From Cohnella lupini (GTDB lineage Bacteria; Bacillota; Bacilli; Paenibacillales; Paenibacillaceae): DNA of 64,000 bases. Below the pieces are notes generated by a model. The model did no database searches. It saw only the letters and a list, made by a program, of their open reading frames with translations, and was not told where the DNA came from. Position numbers and translations under genes: made by a program. The stretch covers positions 62,001 to 126,000 of the forward strand of contig NZ_QRDY01000012.1 of NCBI RefSeq assembly GCF_003386205.1, in the 5' to 3' direction. This document shows positions 43,587 to 52,378 of the stretch, in pieces (the first letter of the stretch is position 1; each line of letters begins with the position of its first letter).

Positions 43587-44762
43587 TTAACTTCTCTTTT
43601 TACGTGTCATGACATCGAAGATTACGGCAGCGGCCAACACTGCCCCGCGAATCATGTATTGGTAGGAAACCCCGACTCCCAGCAAGTTCATCCCGCTGGA
43701 AAGCGACGCCATGACGATCGCGCCGATAATGGAACCCGTCACCTTGCCCACGCCTCCGGCAGCCGAAACGCCGCCGACGTAAGCGGCCGCGATCGCATCC
43801 AGCTCGAACAAAGTACCCGCGGTCGTCGTTGCCGATTGCAAGCGGGAAGTAAACAGGATGCCGGAAAGCGCGGATAACATCCCCATGGAACCGAATACGA
43901 TGTAGGTAATTTTTTTAACGTTAATACCGCTTAGATGTGCGGCTTCCGGGTTGCTACCCACGGCGTAAATATGTCTGCCGAGCACCGTTTTCGTCGTCAG
44001 GAAGTGATAGATCACAACAACGATTAGCATAATGATTACCGTCCAGGAAAACCCGTTGTAGCCGGATATGATCCATGTAATATAAGCGATGATGGCGGAC
44101 ACGAAAACGACTTTAACCGTGAAAATGCTTTTCGATACGACTTCGAAATTGTATTTGACCTTGCTCTTGCGCTGCGAGAATTCACTGTAAATATACAAAA
44201 TAATGACGACAACGCCTAAAATCAAGGAAAGCAGGTTCAATCCGTTGATTTTGGCTATCGAAGGAATAAACCCGTTGCCGATCGCGTTAAAGTGATCGTC
44301 CTTGATGCTGATCGTTCCGGTTTTCTCCGTCACTTGCAGCAGCGCTCCCCTAAAGATAAGCATGCCTGCCAATGAGGCAACGAATGAGGGAATACCGATC
44401 GAGGCGACCAACACGCCGTTGAACATCCCTATGACGACGCCAAGCACAAGGATAATCGGAATCGTAAGGTAGAACGGAATTCCCGCCTGCGTCAGGAGGA
44501 TCGCGGCGATCGCTCCCATGAATCCGGCCGCGAATCCGACGGACAAGTCGATATGCCGAATGACGATTACGAGAGTCATGCCGACGGCCAATACGGCTAT
44601 ATACCCCGTGGCATCAAGCAGATTGCTGATATTCCGGGAAGACATGAACAATCCGTCCGTCATGATCGAGAAGGTCAGCATGATTACGAACAAGGCGATA
44701 TACATGCCGTATTCGCGAATGTTTACTTTGACTAACGACTTGGCTTCATTAACAAAATTCAT
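43587..44762 (-). CDS. mmsB: Monosaccharide ABC transporter permease (MmsB/XylH/GguB-like)
   Basis: 391 residues, largely hydrophobic with about 10 membrane helices. The family signatures are VLAVGMTLVIVIRHIDLSVG near residue 70 and AIAAAYVGGVSAAGGVGKVT plus GAIVMASLSSGMNLLGVGVS near the C-terminus, as in the BPD_transp_2 permeases of CUT2 sugar importers. A central extra loop and helix (KSKVKYNFEVVSKSIF) is typical of the longer MmsB/XylH type. It would homodimerise as the membrane channel with the ATPase encoded 11 bases upstream and the lipoprotein receptor first in the operon. Likely substrates are xylose, arabinose, glucose or galactose. Confidence 0.9.
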   Translation of the reverse strand: MNFVNEAKSLVKVNIREYGMYIALFVIMLTFSIMTDGLFMSSRNISNLLDATGYIAVLAVGMTLVIVIRHIDLSVGFAAGFMGAIAAILLTQAGIPFYLTIPIILVLGVVIGMFNGVLVASIGIPSFVASLAGMLIFRGALLQVTEKTGTISIKDDHFNAIGNGFIPSIAKINGLNLLSLILGVVVIILYIYSEFSQRKSKVKYNFEVVSKSIFTVKVVFVSAIIAYITWIISGYNGFSWTVIIMLIVVVIYHFLTTKTVLGRHIYAVGSNPEAAHLSGINVKKITYIVFGSMGMLSALSGILFTSRLQSATTTAGTLFELDAIAAAYVGGVSAAGGVGKVTGSIIGAIVMASLSSGMNLLGVGVSYQYMIRGAVLAAAVIFDVMTRKKRS

Positions 44763-44773
44763 AGGTGTTCCTC

Positions 44774-46294
44774 CTATTGCGTTGCGTATTGCATGATTTT
44801 CTCCTGATCGGCCTCGTCTATCGACAATTCGCCTTTGATTCTGCCCTCTGCCATGACATAGATGCGATCACTCATCCCCAGCACTTCCCCAAGCTCGGAA
44901 GAAATCATGATAATGCTCATGCCTTCATCGATCAGCTTGTTCATAATCGTGTAGATTTCGAACTTAGCTCCGACGTCGATACCGCGCGTCGGTTCATCCA
45001 AGATCAATAGCTTAGGACCGACGAAAAGCCACTTGCCCAACGACACTTTTTGCTGGTTGCCACCGCTCAGATTGCCGACGATCTGTTCTACGGACGGCGC
45101 CTTCACGTTTAAATTATTTTTGTATTGGTTAGCGACTTTGACTTCTTCGTTAACGTTGATTACCCCGCTTGAGGAAATCGCGCGAAGATTCGCGGCGGTA
45201 ACGTTGCTCTTAATGTCTTGAATCAGGAATAATCCGTCGCCCTTCCGGTCTTCGGTTACGTAAGCAATACCTGCCTTGATCGCTTCGCTCGGATGCTTAA
45301 TCGTTCTCGGGATACCGTCCAGCAATAATTCGCCCTGCAGTTTATAAGACTTCGGATTGCCGAAGATGCTTAACGCCAGCTCCGTGCGTCCGGAGCCCAT
45401 TAAGCCGGCTATTCCGACGATTTCGCCTTTTTTAACGTGCAGATTAACTTCCTTCACGACTTGCCTGCCCAATTGGGGATCATGCGCGCTCCATTTTTTA
45501 ACCTCGAGAATCGTTTTACCGATAGCTTTGTTAGCTCTCTTCGGATAAATATCGTCGATCTCCCGACCGACCATGTTCTTAATGATGATGCTTTCGGAAA
45601 TTTCTCCTTTGGAAGCATCGAGCGTGCAGATGGTACGGCCGTCGCGGAGCACGGTGGCCTTATCGGCGATCGCGATGACTTCTTTCAGCTTGTGCGAAAT
45701 CATAATGCAGGTGATGCCTTGATTTTTCAGCTCGCGGAGGAGCTCCAGCAGGTTCTCGCTATCGTTCTCGTTCAGCGCGGCCGTCGGCTCATCCAAAATA
45801 AGCAGCTTGACGTTCTTGCTTAACGCTTTGGCGATTTCGACGAGCTGCTGCTTGCCTACGCCCAATTCTTTAATCAACGTCTCGGGATTCACGTTCAGCT
45901 TTACCTTCTGCAGCATTTGCTTAGCTTGCACGATCGTCTGATTCCAATCGACTAACGCGCCGCGCTTCACTTCGTTACCCGCGAAAATATTTTCGTAGAC
46001 CGTAAGATCGGGGAACAAAGCCAGCTCTTGGTAGATGATTGCGATTCCCGTTTTCACGCTGTCGCTGATCTTGCCGAAGTTCTGCACGCTTCCTTCGAAA
46101 ACGATATCCCCCGAATAGGTGCCGTGCGGATAAACGCCGCTAAGCACCTTCATCAGCGTGGATTTACCTGCCCCGTTTTCGCCGATCAAGCAGTGAATCT
46201 CGCCTCGTTCTACCTTAAAAGTGACGTCGGATAGCGCTTTAACGCCCGTGAATTCTTTGGAAATTCGGTTCATCTCTAAAATATAATCGCTCAT
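44774..46294 (-). CDS. mmsA: Monosaccharide ABC transporter ATPase (MmsA/XylG/GguA-like)
   Basis: 506 residues from the ATG at 46294 (MSDYILEMNRISKEF), nine bases after AAGGAG; an ATG two codons earlier is too close. There are two fused ABC ATPase domains, as in CUT2 importers. The first has Walker A GENGAGKST, the signature region LGVGKQQLVEIAKAL and Walker B LLILDEPTAAL. The second has a degenerate Walker A (GLMGSGRTE), signature LSGGNQQKVSLGKWL and Walker B LLILDEPTRGID. Asymmetry of this kind is normal for the family. It powers sugar uptake with the downstream permease. A perfect 17-bp hairpin lies between it and the receptor gene. Confidence 0.93.
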   Translation of the reverse strand: MSDYILEMNRISKEFTGVKALSDVTFKVERGEIHCLIGENGAGKSTLMKVLSGVYPHGTYSGDIVFEGSVQNFGKISDSVKTGIAIIYQELALFPDLTVYENIFAGNEVKRGALVDWNQTIVQAKQMLQKVKLNVNPETLIKELGVGKQQLVEIAKALSKNVKLLILDEPTAALNENDSENLLELLRELKNQGITCIMISHKLKEVIAIADKATVLRDGRTICTLDASKGEISESIIIKNMVGREIDDIYPKRANKAIGKTILEVKKWSAHDPQLGRQVVKEVNLHVKKGEIVGIAGLMGSGRTELALSIFGNPKSYKLQGELLLDGIPRTIKHPSEAIKAGIAYVTEDRKGDGLFLIQDIKSNVTAANLRAISSSGVINVNEEVKVANQYKNNLNVKAPSVEQIVGNLSGGNQQKVSLGKWLFVGPKLLILDEPTRGIDVGAKFEIYTIMNKLIDEGMSIIMISSELGEVLGMSDRIYVMAEGRIKGELSIDEADQEKIMQYATQ

Positions 46295-46425
46295 CGTCAT
46301 GCACTCCTTAACCGAACAACTCGAGTAAAACGGTTGCGCCGCCTTTAGTCCGGCATCAAACATTTGTCGTGCTACCGGATGAGTAAATGGTTGAAAACTT
46401 CTTATACCCGATAGCTCTTGCGAAT

Positions 46426-46463
46426 CAAGGAATAGTGATAGACGTATCTATCACTATTCCTTG
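46426..46463 (-). terminator. Perfect 17-bp intercistronic hairpin
   Basis: Positions 46426-46442 and 46447-46463 are exact inverted complements (outer end CAAGGAATAG) with a 4-base loop CGTA. It lies between the receptor gene stop (46492) and the ATPase start (46294) without a T-run. Such stems usually protect the upstream mRNA end or attenuate, giving much more receptor than ATPase and permease. Confidence 0.75.
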
Positions 46464-46491
46464 GCTCATTGGGTTAATTGACCTCTTGTTC

Positions 46492-47601
46492 TTAGAGGCC
46501 CGTGAAATCGCTTGCCGCATAATAAGCGGAGTCTACCATCTCTTTTTTCACGTTTGCTTTGTCCACGACGATAACGTCCGTTTGTTTTGCTTTGACTTTG
46601 ATCTCGCCATTGTCGTATTCGCCGGTCGTTTCCGGCGTATTGCCATCGAGAATAGTGACCGCCATGCCCATCGCGTCTTTGACGAGTGTACGCACGTCTT
46701 TGAACACCGTCATCGATTGTTTGCCGTCGATGATGTATTGAATGGAAGATTTATCCGCGTCTTGGCCCGTAACCGCGAAGCTAGTTACTGCTGTGTCGGT
46801 TGCGAATACGTCGGCGATCGAACGTGCGGTTCCGTCATTCGGCGCCAAGACTGCAACGTCGCCTTTCATGTCCGCCGCTGCCGCGGTCAAATGCGTTTGA
46901 GCTTTGTTTTTCGCTTCGTTGGGATCCCAGTTCGTGGTGACTTGACCGATGATTTTACTCATTTGGTCGCGGGACAACTCTTTCGAGTCTTTCACGGCTT
47001 CGGCTTCGCTGGAATTAGCGATTTTGAACGAGCCGTCGAGGATTTTAGGCTGAAGCACGCTCCAAGCGCCTTGGAAGAACAAGAATGCGTTATTATCGGT
47101 AGCTGCGCCGGCATAGAGGTACAACGGTTCGCCGGATCCTTTTGCATTGTCGACCAAGTATTGCGCTTGCGCTGCGCCTACGGCAACGCTATCGAACGTG
47201 ACGTAATAATCGACGGCTTTGGTATTCGTAATCAGACGGTCGTAGGAAATGACTGTAATCCCTTCATCTTTCGCTTTCTCTACCGCTGCTCCGGCAGCAC
47301 TGCCGTCAAAAGGACAGATGATAAGGACGTCAATGCCTTTGTTGATCAACGTTTCTACGTTTTCTTTTTCTTTGGCGGAAGAGCCTTGGCTGAACAAAAT
47401 CTCGGTCGTATATTTCGAGCCGTCCAATACGTCTTTGAATCTTTGCTCGTCCTGTACCCATCTCTCCTCGTCCTTGGTCGGCAATACGATACCGATGCTG
47501 ACTTCGCTGCTGCTGCCGCCGTCTTTGCTGCATGCCGCCGCGAACATCGCGAACATCATGATAACGAGTAGTAGCGACATTGATTTAAGGCCTTTTTTCA
47601 T
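46492..47601 (-). CDS. Monosaccharide-binding lipoprotein (ChvE/XylF-like)
   Basis: 369 residues. Signal peptide with lipobox FAMFAAAC, Cys24, then a Ser/Gly linker. The mature part is a periplasmic-binding-protein type 1 fold: VSIGIVLPTKDEERWVQDEQ, EKENVETLINKGIDVLIICP, GITVISYDRLITNTKAVDYY, PLYLYAGAATDNNAFLFFQG, and hinge part FAVTGQDADKSSIQYIIDGK. It resembles ChvE and other multiple-monosaccharide receptors of the MmsAB system. It is tethered outside the membrane and hands sugar to the permease. It starts the operon, with a probable promoter and CcpA-like site upstream. Confidence 0.92.
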   Translation of the reverse strand: MKKGLKSMSLLLVIMMFAMFAAACSKDGGSSSEVSIGIVLPTKDEERWVQDEQRFKDVLDGSKYTTEILFSQGSSAKEKENVETLINKGIDVLIICPFDGSAAGAAVEKAKDEGITVISYDRLITNTKAVDYYVTFDSVAVGAAQAQYLVDNAKGSGEPLYLYAGAATDNNAFLFFQGAWSVLQPKILDGSFKIANSSEAEAVKDSKELSRDQMSKIIGQVTTNWDPNEAKNKAQTHLTAAAADMKGDVAVLAPNDGTARSIADVFATDTAVTSFAVTGQDADKSSIQYIIDGKQSMTVFKDVRTLVKDAMGMAVTILDGNTPETTGEYDNGEIKVKAKQTDVIVVDKANVKKEMVDSAYYAASDFTGL

Positions 47602-47669
47602 TTTTTATTTACCCCTCTCAAATATGTTTCGGGTGATGACAAATCCAACTATATCACCGGACATGCGTT

Positions 47670-47688
47670 ATGAAAGCGCTATATTGTA
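47670..47688 (-). promoter_or_regulatory. Extended -10 promoter with overlapping cre-like site
   Basis: Minus-strand TACAAT (47683-47688) is preceded by TGC, giving an extended -10. ATGAAAGCGCTATAT (plus strand, 47670-47684) fits the CcpA box WTGNAANCGNWNNCW at all fixed positions but one (A for C near the end). It spans the expected start of transcription, the usual place for catabolite repression of a sugar importer. Confidence 0.5.
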
Positions 47689-47774
47689 GCACTCTTTTAC
47701 GAGCGTCTAGACTTTTTTACACTTGGGGAGTTATTGGTTCGAAAATATCGAGTACGTAGCTCCGTGTCTTGCTT

Positions 47775-48150
47775 GCTTAAACCGGGTAATTCCCGCTACA
47801 GTTGGCGATTTACGGTTACTCGTTCAAACCGGGTAATTCTCCCCAAAGTTGGCGATTTGCTCGGAGTTACTCGTTCAAACCGGGTAATTCCCGCTACAGT
47901 TGGCGATTTGCTCGAAGTTACTCATCCAAACCGGGTAATTCCCTCCTCAGCTGACGATTTGCTCGGAGTTACTCGTCCAAACCGGGTAATTCCCTCCTCA
48001 GCTGACGATTTGCTCGGAGTTACTCGTTCAAACCGGGTAATTCTCCAAAGTTGGCGATTTACTCGGAGTTACTCGTTCAAATCGGGTAATTCTCCCCAAA
48101 GCTGGCGATTTGCTCGGAGTTACTCGTTCAAACCGGGTAATTCTCGTCGC
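47775..48150. repeat. Intergenic hairpin array D, about 51-bp period, eight units
   Basis: The gap 47602-48271 holds the transporter promoter at its left, a terminator at its right and this array between. The core GGGTAATTC recurs with starts near 47784, 47831, 47882, 47933, 47984, 48035, 48084 and 48135, mostly 51 bases apart. Each unit carries GAGTTACTCGTTCAAACCGG before GTAATTC, so GAGTTAC and GTAATTC can pair across a small loop. The spacer varies (TCCCCAAAGTTGGCGATTT, CCTCCTCAGCTGACGATTT). Open frames across it are a by-product of the period. I see no RNA gene. Confidence 0.85.
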
Positions 48151-48226
48151 TGCTGGCGAATTTGCGCTTCTCACCGTAGTCCGTAGCCCTATCGCTGTGG
48201 GTTCTCGATATTTGCAGTCGCAAACA

Positions 48227-48261
48227 AACAGGCCAACCGGGTTGAGCCCGGTTGGCCTGTT
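48227..48261 (-). terminator. Strong terminator of the sugar-sensing operon
   Basis: A perfect 15-bp stem (outer end AACAGGCC, inner CCGGG) with a 5-base loop at 48242-48246, followed on the minus strand by TGTTTGTTTGC. It begins 11 bases past the stop of the second binding-protein gene. Confidence 0.85.
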
Positions 48262-48271
48262 CCTCATCACC

Positions 48272-49390
48272 TTATTTATTCAGGACATTCTTATATACGT
48301 CCGCCCTGGAGTGAAAGCCGTCGGCGATGATCGTCTCGGCGATGTTGTGCTTGTCGACGGCGATCGGCGAGAGCAGGACCGAAGGAACCTCGATTTTCCC
48401 GTTGTTCACCTTCCGTACCGCCCCCGGACTCTCGCCCTTCGCAAGCTTCACCGCAAGCTCCGCCGCTTTCTCGGCCAACGCCTTGATCGGTTTATAGACG
48501 GTCATCGTCTGCGTGCCTTCGACGATCCGTTGCGCCGCCGCAAGCTCCGCGTCCTGCCCGGCGACCGGTATCCGGCCCGCGAGTCCCTGCGCCGACAAGG
48601 CTTGGATAACGCCGCCCGCCGTTCCGTCGTTCGCGGCTACGACCGCATCGATCCGGTTGTCGTTGGCTTCGAGCGCCGCTTCCATGTTAGCCAGCGCGTT
48701 GGCGGGGACCCAGTCTTTGGTCCATTGGTCGTATACGACCGTGATATCCCCCCTGTCGATCAACGGCTGAAGCACATTGAATACGCCTTTTTTGAATAGA
48801 TGGGCGTTATTATCCGTATCCGCTCCTCCGATATACACAAACTTGCCAACCGGCACCAAGCTCGTGATCGCTTTCGCTTGCAGCTCCCCTACCTTCTCGT
48901 TGTCGAAGGAAACGTACAAATCGATATCGGCGTTCTTGATCAAGCGATCGTATGCGAGAACCTTAATGCCTGCCGAGTGTGCCTTCTTGACGATCGCCGC
49001 GATCGCCTCGGCGTTATGGGGAACGATGACGAGGATGTCGACGCCTTGGCTGATCAATGTTTCGACTTGCGAAATTTGCTTCGCGTCGTCTCCGTTTGCC
49101 TCCATGACTTCCACTTCCGCGCCCAACGCTTCCGCCGCCGCTCTGAATAGGTCTCTGTCTTTCTGCCACCGCTCCTCCTGAAGCGTATCCATGGAGAAAC
49201 CGATCTTGATCTTGCCCCCGAGGGATGCGCTGCCGCCGCCGGCCTTCTCCCCGGACGAAGTCTTCGAAGGCATCGGCGGTTCCGAGGCATTTCCGCCGTT
49301 ACGGGCTCCTTTTCCGTCGCAAGCCGAGACAACGCATATCAACGCTAGCGCGAGCACGGTCAACCTGGCCAACACAAAGCCCTGTTTCAT
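48272..49390 (-). CDS. Sugar-binding lipoprotein, XylF/ChvE-like
   Basis: 372 residues from the ATG at 49390, which overlaps the regulator stop as ATGA and has GGGAG upstream; the much longer open frame to 49567 is an overlap artefact. Signal peptide with lipobox CVVSAC, then Gly/Asn/Ser linker. The mature fold: IKIGFSMDTLQEERWQKDRD, QVETLISQGVDILVIVPHNA, GIKVLAYDRLIKNADIDLYV, GKFVYIGGADTDNNAHLFKK, RIPVAGQDAELAAAQRIVEG. It closely parallels XylF-type receptors. It has no transporter genes of its own and lies behind a sensor operon, so it may feed MmsAB or present sugar to the sensor. Confidence 0.9.
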   Translation of the reverse strand: MKQGFVLARLTVLALALICVVSACDGKGARNGGNASEPPMPSKTSSGEKAGGGSASLGGKIKIGFSMDTLQEERWQKDRDLFRAAAEALGAEVEVMEANGDDAKQISQVETLISQGVDILVIVPHNAEAIAAIVKKAHSAGIKVLAYDRLIKNADIDLYVSFDNEKVGELQAKAITSLVPVGKFVYIGGADTDNNAHLFKKGVFNVLQPLIDRGDITVVYDQWTKDWVPANALANMEAALEANDNRIDAVVAANDGTAGGVIQALSAQGLAGRIPVAGQDAELAAAQRIVEGTQTMTVYKPIKALAEKAAELAVKLAKGESPGAVRKVNNGKIEVPSVLLSPIAVDKHNIAETIIADGFHSRADVYKNVLNK

Positions 49391-50937
49391 TCGATTCGCT
49401 CCCTTTTCCCGAGCAGCGTTTTTCGGTACTCCGTCGGCGAGACATCGCACGTTTTTTTGAATACTTTGCTGAAATAATTCGGATCGCGATAGCCGACCTC
49501 GAACGTAATTTCCTTCAGGCTTTTGTCCGGATCCGCCATCAGCTTCTTCGCCTTCTCGATGCGGCATTCTGTCAGAAAATCGATATAGTTGACGCCAAGC
49601 TGCTCCTTGAACATTTTGCTGATATAGAACGGACTTAAGCCGACCCGCTTCCCGATCGCGTCAAGCGAAATATCCTCCTGGGAGTGCTCGACGATATATT
49701 GCTTGATCCGGTGAATCGTATCCGGCGCAAGCCGGTCGTAATACTCCGAGTACGACTGTTGCATCTTGTCGAGCAAATAACCCGATTCGGCGCGTAATTG
49801 CCGGTAATCCTGCGCTTGGAACGAATACAAGGGAGTATCCCTCTCGACGCCCATCTCGATCAATACGCGCGAAGCGATCCACAGCAGTTCCAGCATCCGT
49901 TGCTGCGCTTGCATAAGATCGGCGCCTTCGTTCTCGTAACGCCGAATGAAATCCATGATATTCGTACGTACCTGCTCCCACTGCCCCAGTCGGATTTGAT
50001 CGAAAAACTGTTTTTCCAGCTGTTTGATCGGATATCCGTCCCTAGCGACGCCGAGCACGGGCGTATCCTCGTAAAATCGGTATTTAACCGGAAGCGACGG
50101 ATCCATGGACGCGATGAGCGCCTCCTGGTAAGACTGTCGGATTTGATCCAGAGAACCGTAAGGCTTCCCGATTCCGACGAACCAACCCGAACCTGGAACA
50201 GATCCGGGAACGGATAATAACTCGCGGGCGATGGAAGTGGCTTGGGACCGGTAGGATTTGTCCGGCTCGCGGAACGCGATCACCGGAATTTGACGGCCGT
50301 ATAGCGCGCCTACCCAGCCGCTTCCCGTTCGTCTGAACTTTTCCGTAACCGCCGAATACAAGCTTTCCGAGCCGGGAGGCATCAACACGATCATCGCGAA
50401 CGTCTCGTTCGTCTTCCTTACTCCGAGCAAACCGACCAGTTCGTCCAGGTGAACTTCGTGCACGTGATCGAACAGCAGCTGCGTGACGACGTCCGTCTCG
50501 ACGACCGGCAATACTTTCTGCAGCGCGTCCTGCTGAAGCCTCATCGCCTCGAGCGCCTTGCGCTCTTCCTCGATTTGATTCAATACTTTGCCGACCGTCG
50601 CTACGATCTCGCTTGCTTTGCTCGGCTTAAGCAAGTAGTCCTTCACGCCAAGCTTGATCGCCTTGCGCGCGTAATCGAACGTATCGTATGCCGTGACCAT
50701 GACGAATTTAATGTCGGGATAGTCCGCGCCGATACGCTCGACGGCTTCCAATCCCGTCATCCCGGGCATCTTGATATCCATCAAAATCAGATCCGGAAGG
50801 AATTCTCCGGCCATCTGTACGGCGATTTTCCCGTTCTTCGCCTGTTCGACGACAAGCTCGGGAAAGCCCTTCAGCAATATGGCTTTCAAGCCTTCCCGCT
50901 CGATCTGTTCGTCATCCACGATCAGGAGCTTTATCAT
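49387..50937 (-). CDS. YesN-type response regulator with AraC DNA-binding domain
   Basis: 516 residues. Receiver domain (1-120) has DDE at 8-10, phosphoacceptor Asp in LILMDIKMPG, Thr in VMVTAYD and Lys in YLLKPSK. The central 260 residues are the usual YesN linker. The C-terminal 100 residues hold two helix-turn-helix motifs of the AraC type (ISLDAIGKRVGLSPFYISKM; LKEITFEVGYRDPNYFSKVF). Its 5' end overlaps the kinase gene by 26 bases and its stop overlaps the XylF-like start, so the four genes are tightly coupled. By analogy with XylFII-LytS-YesN it should activate sugar-transport genes, the most obvious target being the downstream transporter operon at 47.6 kb. Confidence 0.93.
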   Translation of the reverse strand: MIKLLIVDDEQIEREGLKAILLKGFPELVVEQAKNGKIAVQMAGEFLPDLILMDIKMPGMTGLEAVERIGADYPDIKFVMVTAYDTFDYARKAIKLGVKDYLLKPSKASEIVATVGKVLNQIEEERKALEAMRLQQDALQKVLPVVETDVVTQLLFDHVHEVHLDELVGLLGVRKTNETFAMIVLMPPGSESLYSAVTEKFRRTGSGWVGALYGRQIPVIAFREPDKSYRSQATSIARELLSVPGSVPGSGWFVGIGKPYGSLDQIRQSYQEALIASMDPSLPVKYRFYEDTPVLGVARDGYPIKQLEKQFFDQIRLGQWEQVRTNIMDFIRRYENEGADLMQAQQRMLELLWIASRVLIEMGVERDTPLYSFQAQDYRQLRAESGYLLDKMQQSYSEYYDRLAPDTIHRIKQYIVEHSQEDISLDAIGKRVGLSPFYISKMFKEQLGVNYIDFLTECRIEKAKKLMADPDKSLKEITFEVGYRDPNYFSKVFKKTCDVSPTEYRKTLLGKRERIE

Positions 50938-52378
50938 ACTTCTCGTTTCCCCTTGTTTTCGGTATTTTCAGAATAACCTTCGTGCCGCGTCCTGACCCGC
51001 TCTCGATCTCGATCACGTCTTCCCGTCCGTAGAAAAGGCGAAGCCGCCTGACGACGTTGCTGAACCCGATCCCGGTCGAATGGCCTTCCGTTTCCACGAC
51101 GTGCTCCTCCAAGATTTGCTTGATCTTGAGCTCGGTCATGCCCGGGCCATCGTCTTCGATCTCGATCGTCACTCGATCGTCGCCGTCACGAATGGAGAAC
51201 CAGATCGCTCCGCCGTCCTCCTCGGGCTCGACCGCATGGATGACAGCGTTCTCAACGATCGGCTGCAGCGTTAGGCCCGGAATCTGGACATATAAACAAG
51301 TCTCGTCTATATTCGCGTGAAATTCCAAGCGGTCGGTGAATCGCGCTTTTTGGATTTCCATGTATTGCTTCAACACCTTGACTTCATCGTACAAGGTAAC
51401 GGACCTATCCAATCGCTTCAAGCTGTACCGGAGCAAGCCCGCGACGCTCGCGAGCAGATCGCTCGTCTCCTCCGAGCCTTCCAAGTATGCCTTCTTGGAC
51501 AGCGTATCGAGCGTATTGAACAGAAAGTGCGGATTGATCTGGCTTTGCAGGCTGCGAAGCTGGCTTTCCTGCAGCAAGAGCTTGTTCTGTTGAAGCTCGT
51601 TCTCGAGCTGCGCCTTCTGTTGGATTTCCGATATCAAGTTATTGATATTGATGCGCATGCGATCGAACATCTTGGCGAGAAAAGAAATTTCGTCGTTAGA
51701 AGCCACCTCGATTTGCAAGTCGAACCTGCCTCGGGATAATTCCTTGGCCGCCTGCGTCAGCTTAAGCACGGGTCTCGTAATGCTTAGAGAGAACCAATAA
51801 GTAAATAACAGCAATAATAACGTGATCAGCAGCAGCATCCACACCCCTAGCTTATTCAGCTCGGAGGACTGCTCGATGATGCCGCGATAGAAGCGGTCGT
51901 AAGTTTTCAGCTCCGTATCGAGCAAAGTGAGCGTCATGTCGGATATGTACTTGGAGATCCGGGTTGCCTCCGAGAAAGCTTTCGCCGAATCCTCGGTTTC
52001 TTTCTCCGATTGGAACATCAGCGACCGATCCGTCGTTTCGACGAGGCTGTCGATCAAGTTCATGTAATTCGTCAAAGCGAAATCGTTATCCGAGTTTCTC
52101 AGGACCAGTACTTCGACTCTCGCCTTCCTGATTTGTTGTTTGCTTCGGTCCAGCAAATCCAAATTCGCTTGCGATGGAGATTGCAAATAATTGTTCAACG
52201 CCGTGATCGTCTGCTGGCTCGCGTTCGTCACTTCGTTCATGCGCAAGTAACGCTGCAAAATATCGTTGTACTGGGTTTGCGTTTTCTGATTGTAATACGT
52301 AAGCGTAGTCCAAATCGCTACCATGATGAACAAGACGACTGCGGCCAACGTCCATATTTTCCGCTGAATGCTACTCAT
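50912..52378 (-). CDS. YesM/LytS-type sensor histidine kinase
   Basis: 488 residues. Two membrane helices (about 8-25 and 175-197) flank an extracellular helical sensor (about 30-170). HAMP follows (about 198-250; SITRPVLKLTQAAKELSRGR), then a coiled coil, the His-kinase phosphoacceptor block QINPHFLFNTLDTLSKKAYL, and HATPase with N-box QPIVENAVIHAVEP, G1 IEIEDDGPGM and G2 STGIGFSNVVRRLRLFYG. It overlaps the upstream sugar-binding gene by four bases (ATGA) and the regulator gene by 26. The short extracellular domain suits direct contact with a membrane-anchored sugar receptor rather than binding ligand itself. Confidence 0.93.
   Translation of the reverse strand: MSSIQRKIWTLAAVVLFIMVAIWTTLTYYNQKTQTQYNDILQRYLRMNEVTNASQQTITALNNYLQSPSQANLDLLDRSKQQIRKARVEVLVLRNSDNDFALTNYMNLIDSLVETTDRSLMFQSEKETEDSAKAFSEATRISKYISDMTLTLLDTELKTYDRFYRGIIEQSSELNKLGVWMLLLITLLLLLFTYWFSLSITRPVLKLTQAAKELSRGRFDLQIEVASNDEISFLAKMFDRMRININNLISEIQQKAQLENELQQNKLLLQESQLRSLQSQINPHFLFNTLDTLSKKAYLEGSEETSDLLASVAGLLRYSLKRLDRSVTLYDEVKVLKQYMEIQKARFTDRLEFHANIDETCLYVQIPGLTLQPIVENAVIHAVEPEEDGGAIWFSIRDGDDRVTIEIEDDGPGMTELKIKQILEEHVVETEGHSTGIGFSNVVRRLRLFYGREDVIEIESGSGRGTKVILKIPKTRGNEKYDKAPDRG

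Noticed and set aside
47775-48150. CRISPR array
   Set aside because: Units repeat almost throughout, including the spacer part, and there are no cas genes.
47734-48186. 150-codon frame across array D and an opposite frame at 48028-48270
   Set aside because: Same reason: a by-product of tandem repeats in an intergenic gap.
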